From the NCBI GenBank assembly GCA_038530575.1, contig JBCBCP010000005.1, positions 62,001-126,000 on the forward strand: a stretch of 64,000 nt of DNA, given 5' to 3'. Of the stretch, positions 63,854-64,000 are shown piece by piece (positions within the stretch are counted from its first letter, which is position 1; each line of letters opens with the position of its first letter). The notes beneath the pieces were generated by a model. That model saw only the letters and a program-made list of their open reading frames with translations, searched no databases and was not told where the DNA came from. Position numbers and translations under genes: made by a program. Source of the DNA: JBCBCP01 sp038530575 (lineage in GTDB: Bacteria > Pseudomonadota > Alphaproteobacteria > Rhodobacterales > Rhodobacteraceae).

Positions 63854-64000
63854 ATGGCGGGTGGTTCCAAACTCTTTACTCCCAGCACGATAAGCTGGCG
63901 CGTGCGCGGCGCGCTGGCCGCGTTGTTTGTGCTGGCGCTTGCAACGGTCTGGTTCACCAACCGATTTCTGACGGACCGCTTTACCGAAACGACCGAAAAC
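63854..64000 (+). CDS. Membrane protein, N-terminal fragment, cut by window edge
   Basis: From ATG 63854 the frame reads MAGGSKLFTPSTISWRVRGA, then LAALFVLALATVWFTNRFLT and RFTETTEN, still open at 64000. A single N-terminal helix then a polar region suggests a sensor kinase of the DctB type or another periplasm-facing protein. The call is inference from 49 residues. Confidence 0.5.
   Translation, partial: MAGGSKLFTPSTISWRVRGALAALFVLALATVWFTNRFLTDRFTETTEN

Overview
The window is chromosomal DNA from a GC-rich alphaproteobacterium, almost certainly a marine Rhodobacteraceae (Roseobacter-group) member. The evidence is gene content and order: an lptF-lptG-lptD-surA-pdxA-rsmA run, a Fur/Mur-type regulator without the usual Cys pairs, the F1Fo-ATPase zeta inhibitor subunit (DUF1476) beside purC, a DUF4167 protein after prfA-prmC, a stand-alone corrinoid protein and homocysteine methyltransferase in place of a nearby full-length metH, and an exact GTTC-N7-GTTC SOS box. 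There is no rRNA, CRISPR array, insertion sequence, integrase or prophage. Both ends are cut: a GNAT gene on the left and a membrane protein gene on the right.

Layout. 0-11 kb: acetyltransferase, enolase, two EamA transporters, NYN-domain protein, Fur/Mur, TerB-like protein, SelO with a GNAT gene behind a striking pair of dyads, nucleoside hydrolase, a sulfotransferase-like protein and MazG. 11-15.5 kb: an M20 amidohydrolase and two paralogous ureohydrolases with an A+T-rich secreted orphan wedged between them, then two small envelope proteins. 15.5-28.3 kb: translation termination (prfA, prmC), DUF4167, Nudix, the minus-strand LPS-transport/outer-membrane operon, then pepA and holC. 28.3-38 kb: an orphan four-helix membrane protein, a retropepsin-like protease, MarC, an ABC-F ATPase, a cytosolic reductive-dehalogenase-like Fe-S protein, YceI, an efflux MFS, ndk, galM and a PLP class IV aminotransferase.

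38.1-43.2 kb is the most accessory-looking stretch: five minus-strand genes (two sulfotransferase-like, one transferase-like, one unknown, one coiled coil) next to tRNA-Asn. 43.3-50.7 kb: MBL hydrolase, an orphan EnvZ-like kinase, a hotdog thioesterase, a CAU-anticodon tRNA, purM-purN, RNase D, a lipoprotein and sufE. 50.7-55.4 kb is a one-carbon/metalloid neighbourhood: an ArsM-like methyltransferase, DUF1638, a corrinoid protein, an SOS-boxed radical SAM gene and a homocysteine methyltransferase. 55.4-64 kb: an MprF-like protein, the ATPase zeta subunit, then purC, purS and purQ, with a secreted TPR-CHAT caspase-like protein and a zinc alcohol dehydrogenase between purS and purQ.

Intergenic spaces carry two families of short repeats: a directional element with a GGAG-TTT-CTTGGCCAAGTGAA core (four copies), and tandem near-loopless palindromes with CTT..AAG centres (three sites). 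Five convergent gene pairs share exactly four bases at their stop codons. The strongest candidates for undescribed biology are the exported TPR-CHAT protein, the sulfotransferase cluster, the DUF1638/corrinoid/ArsM operon, the SOS-controlled radical SAM gene with an apparently leaderless promoter, and the paired operator upstream of GNAT-selO.
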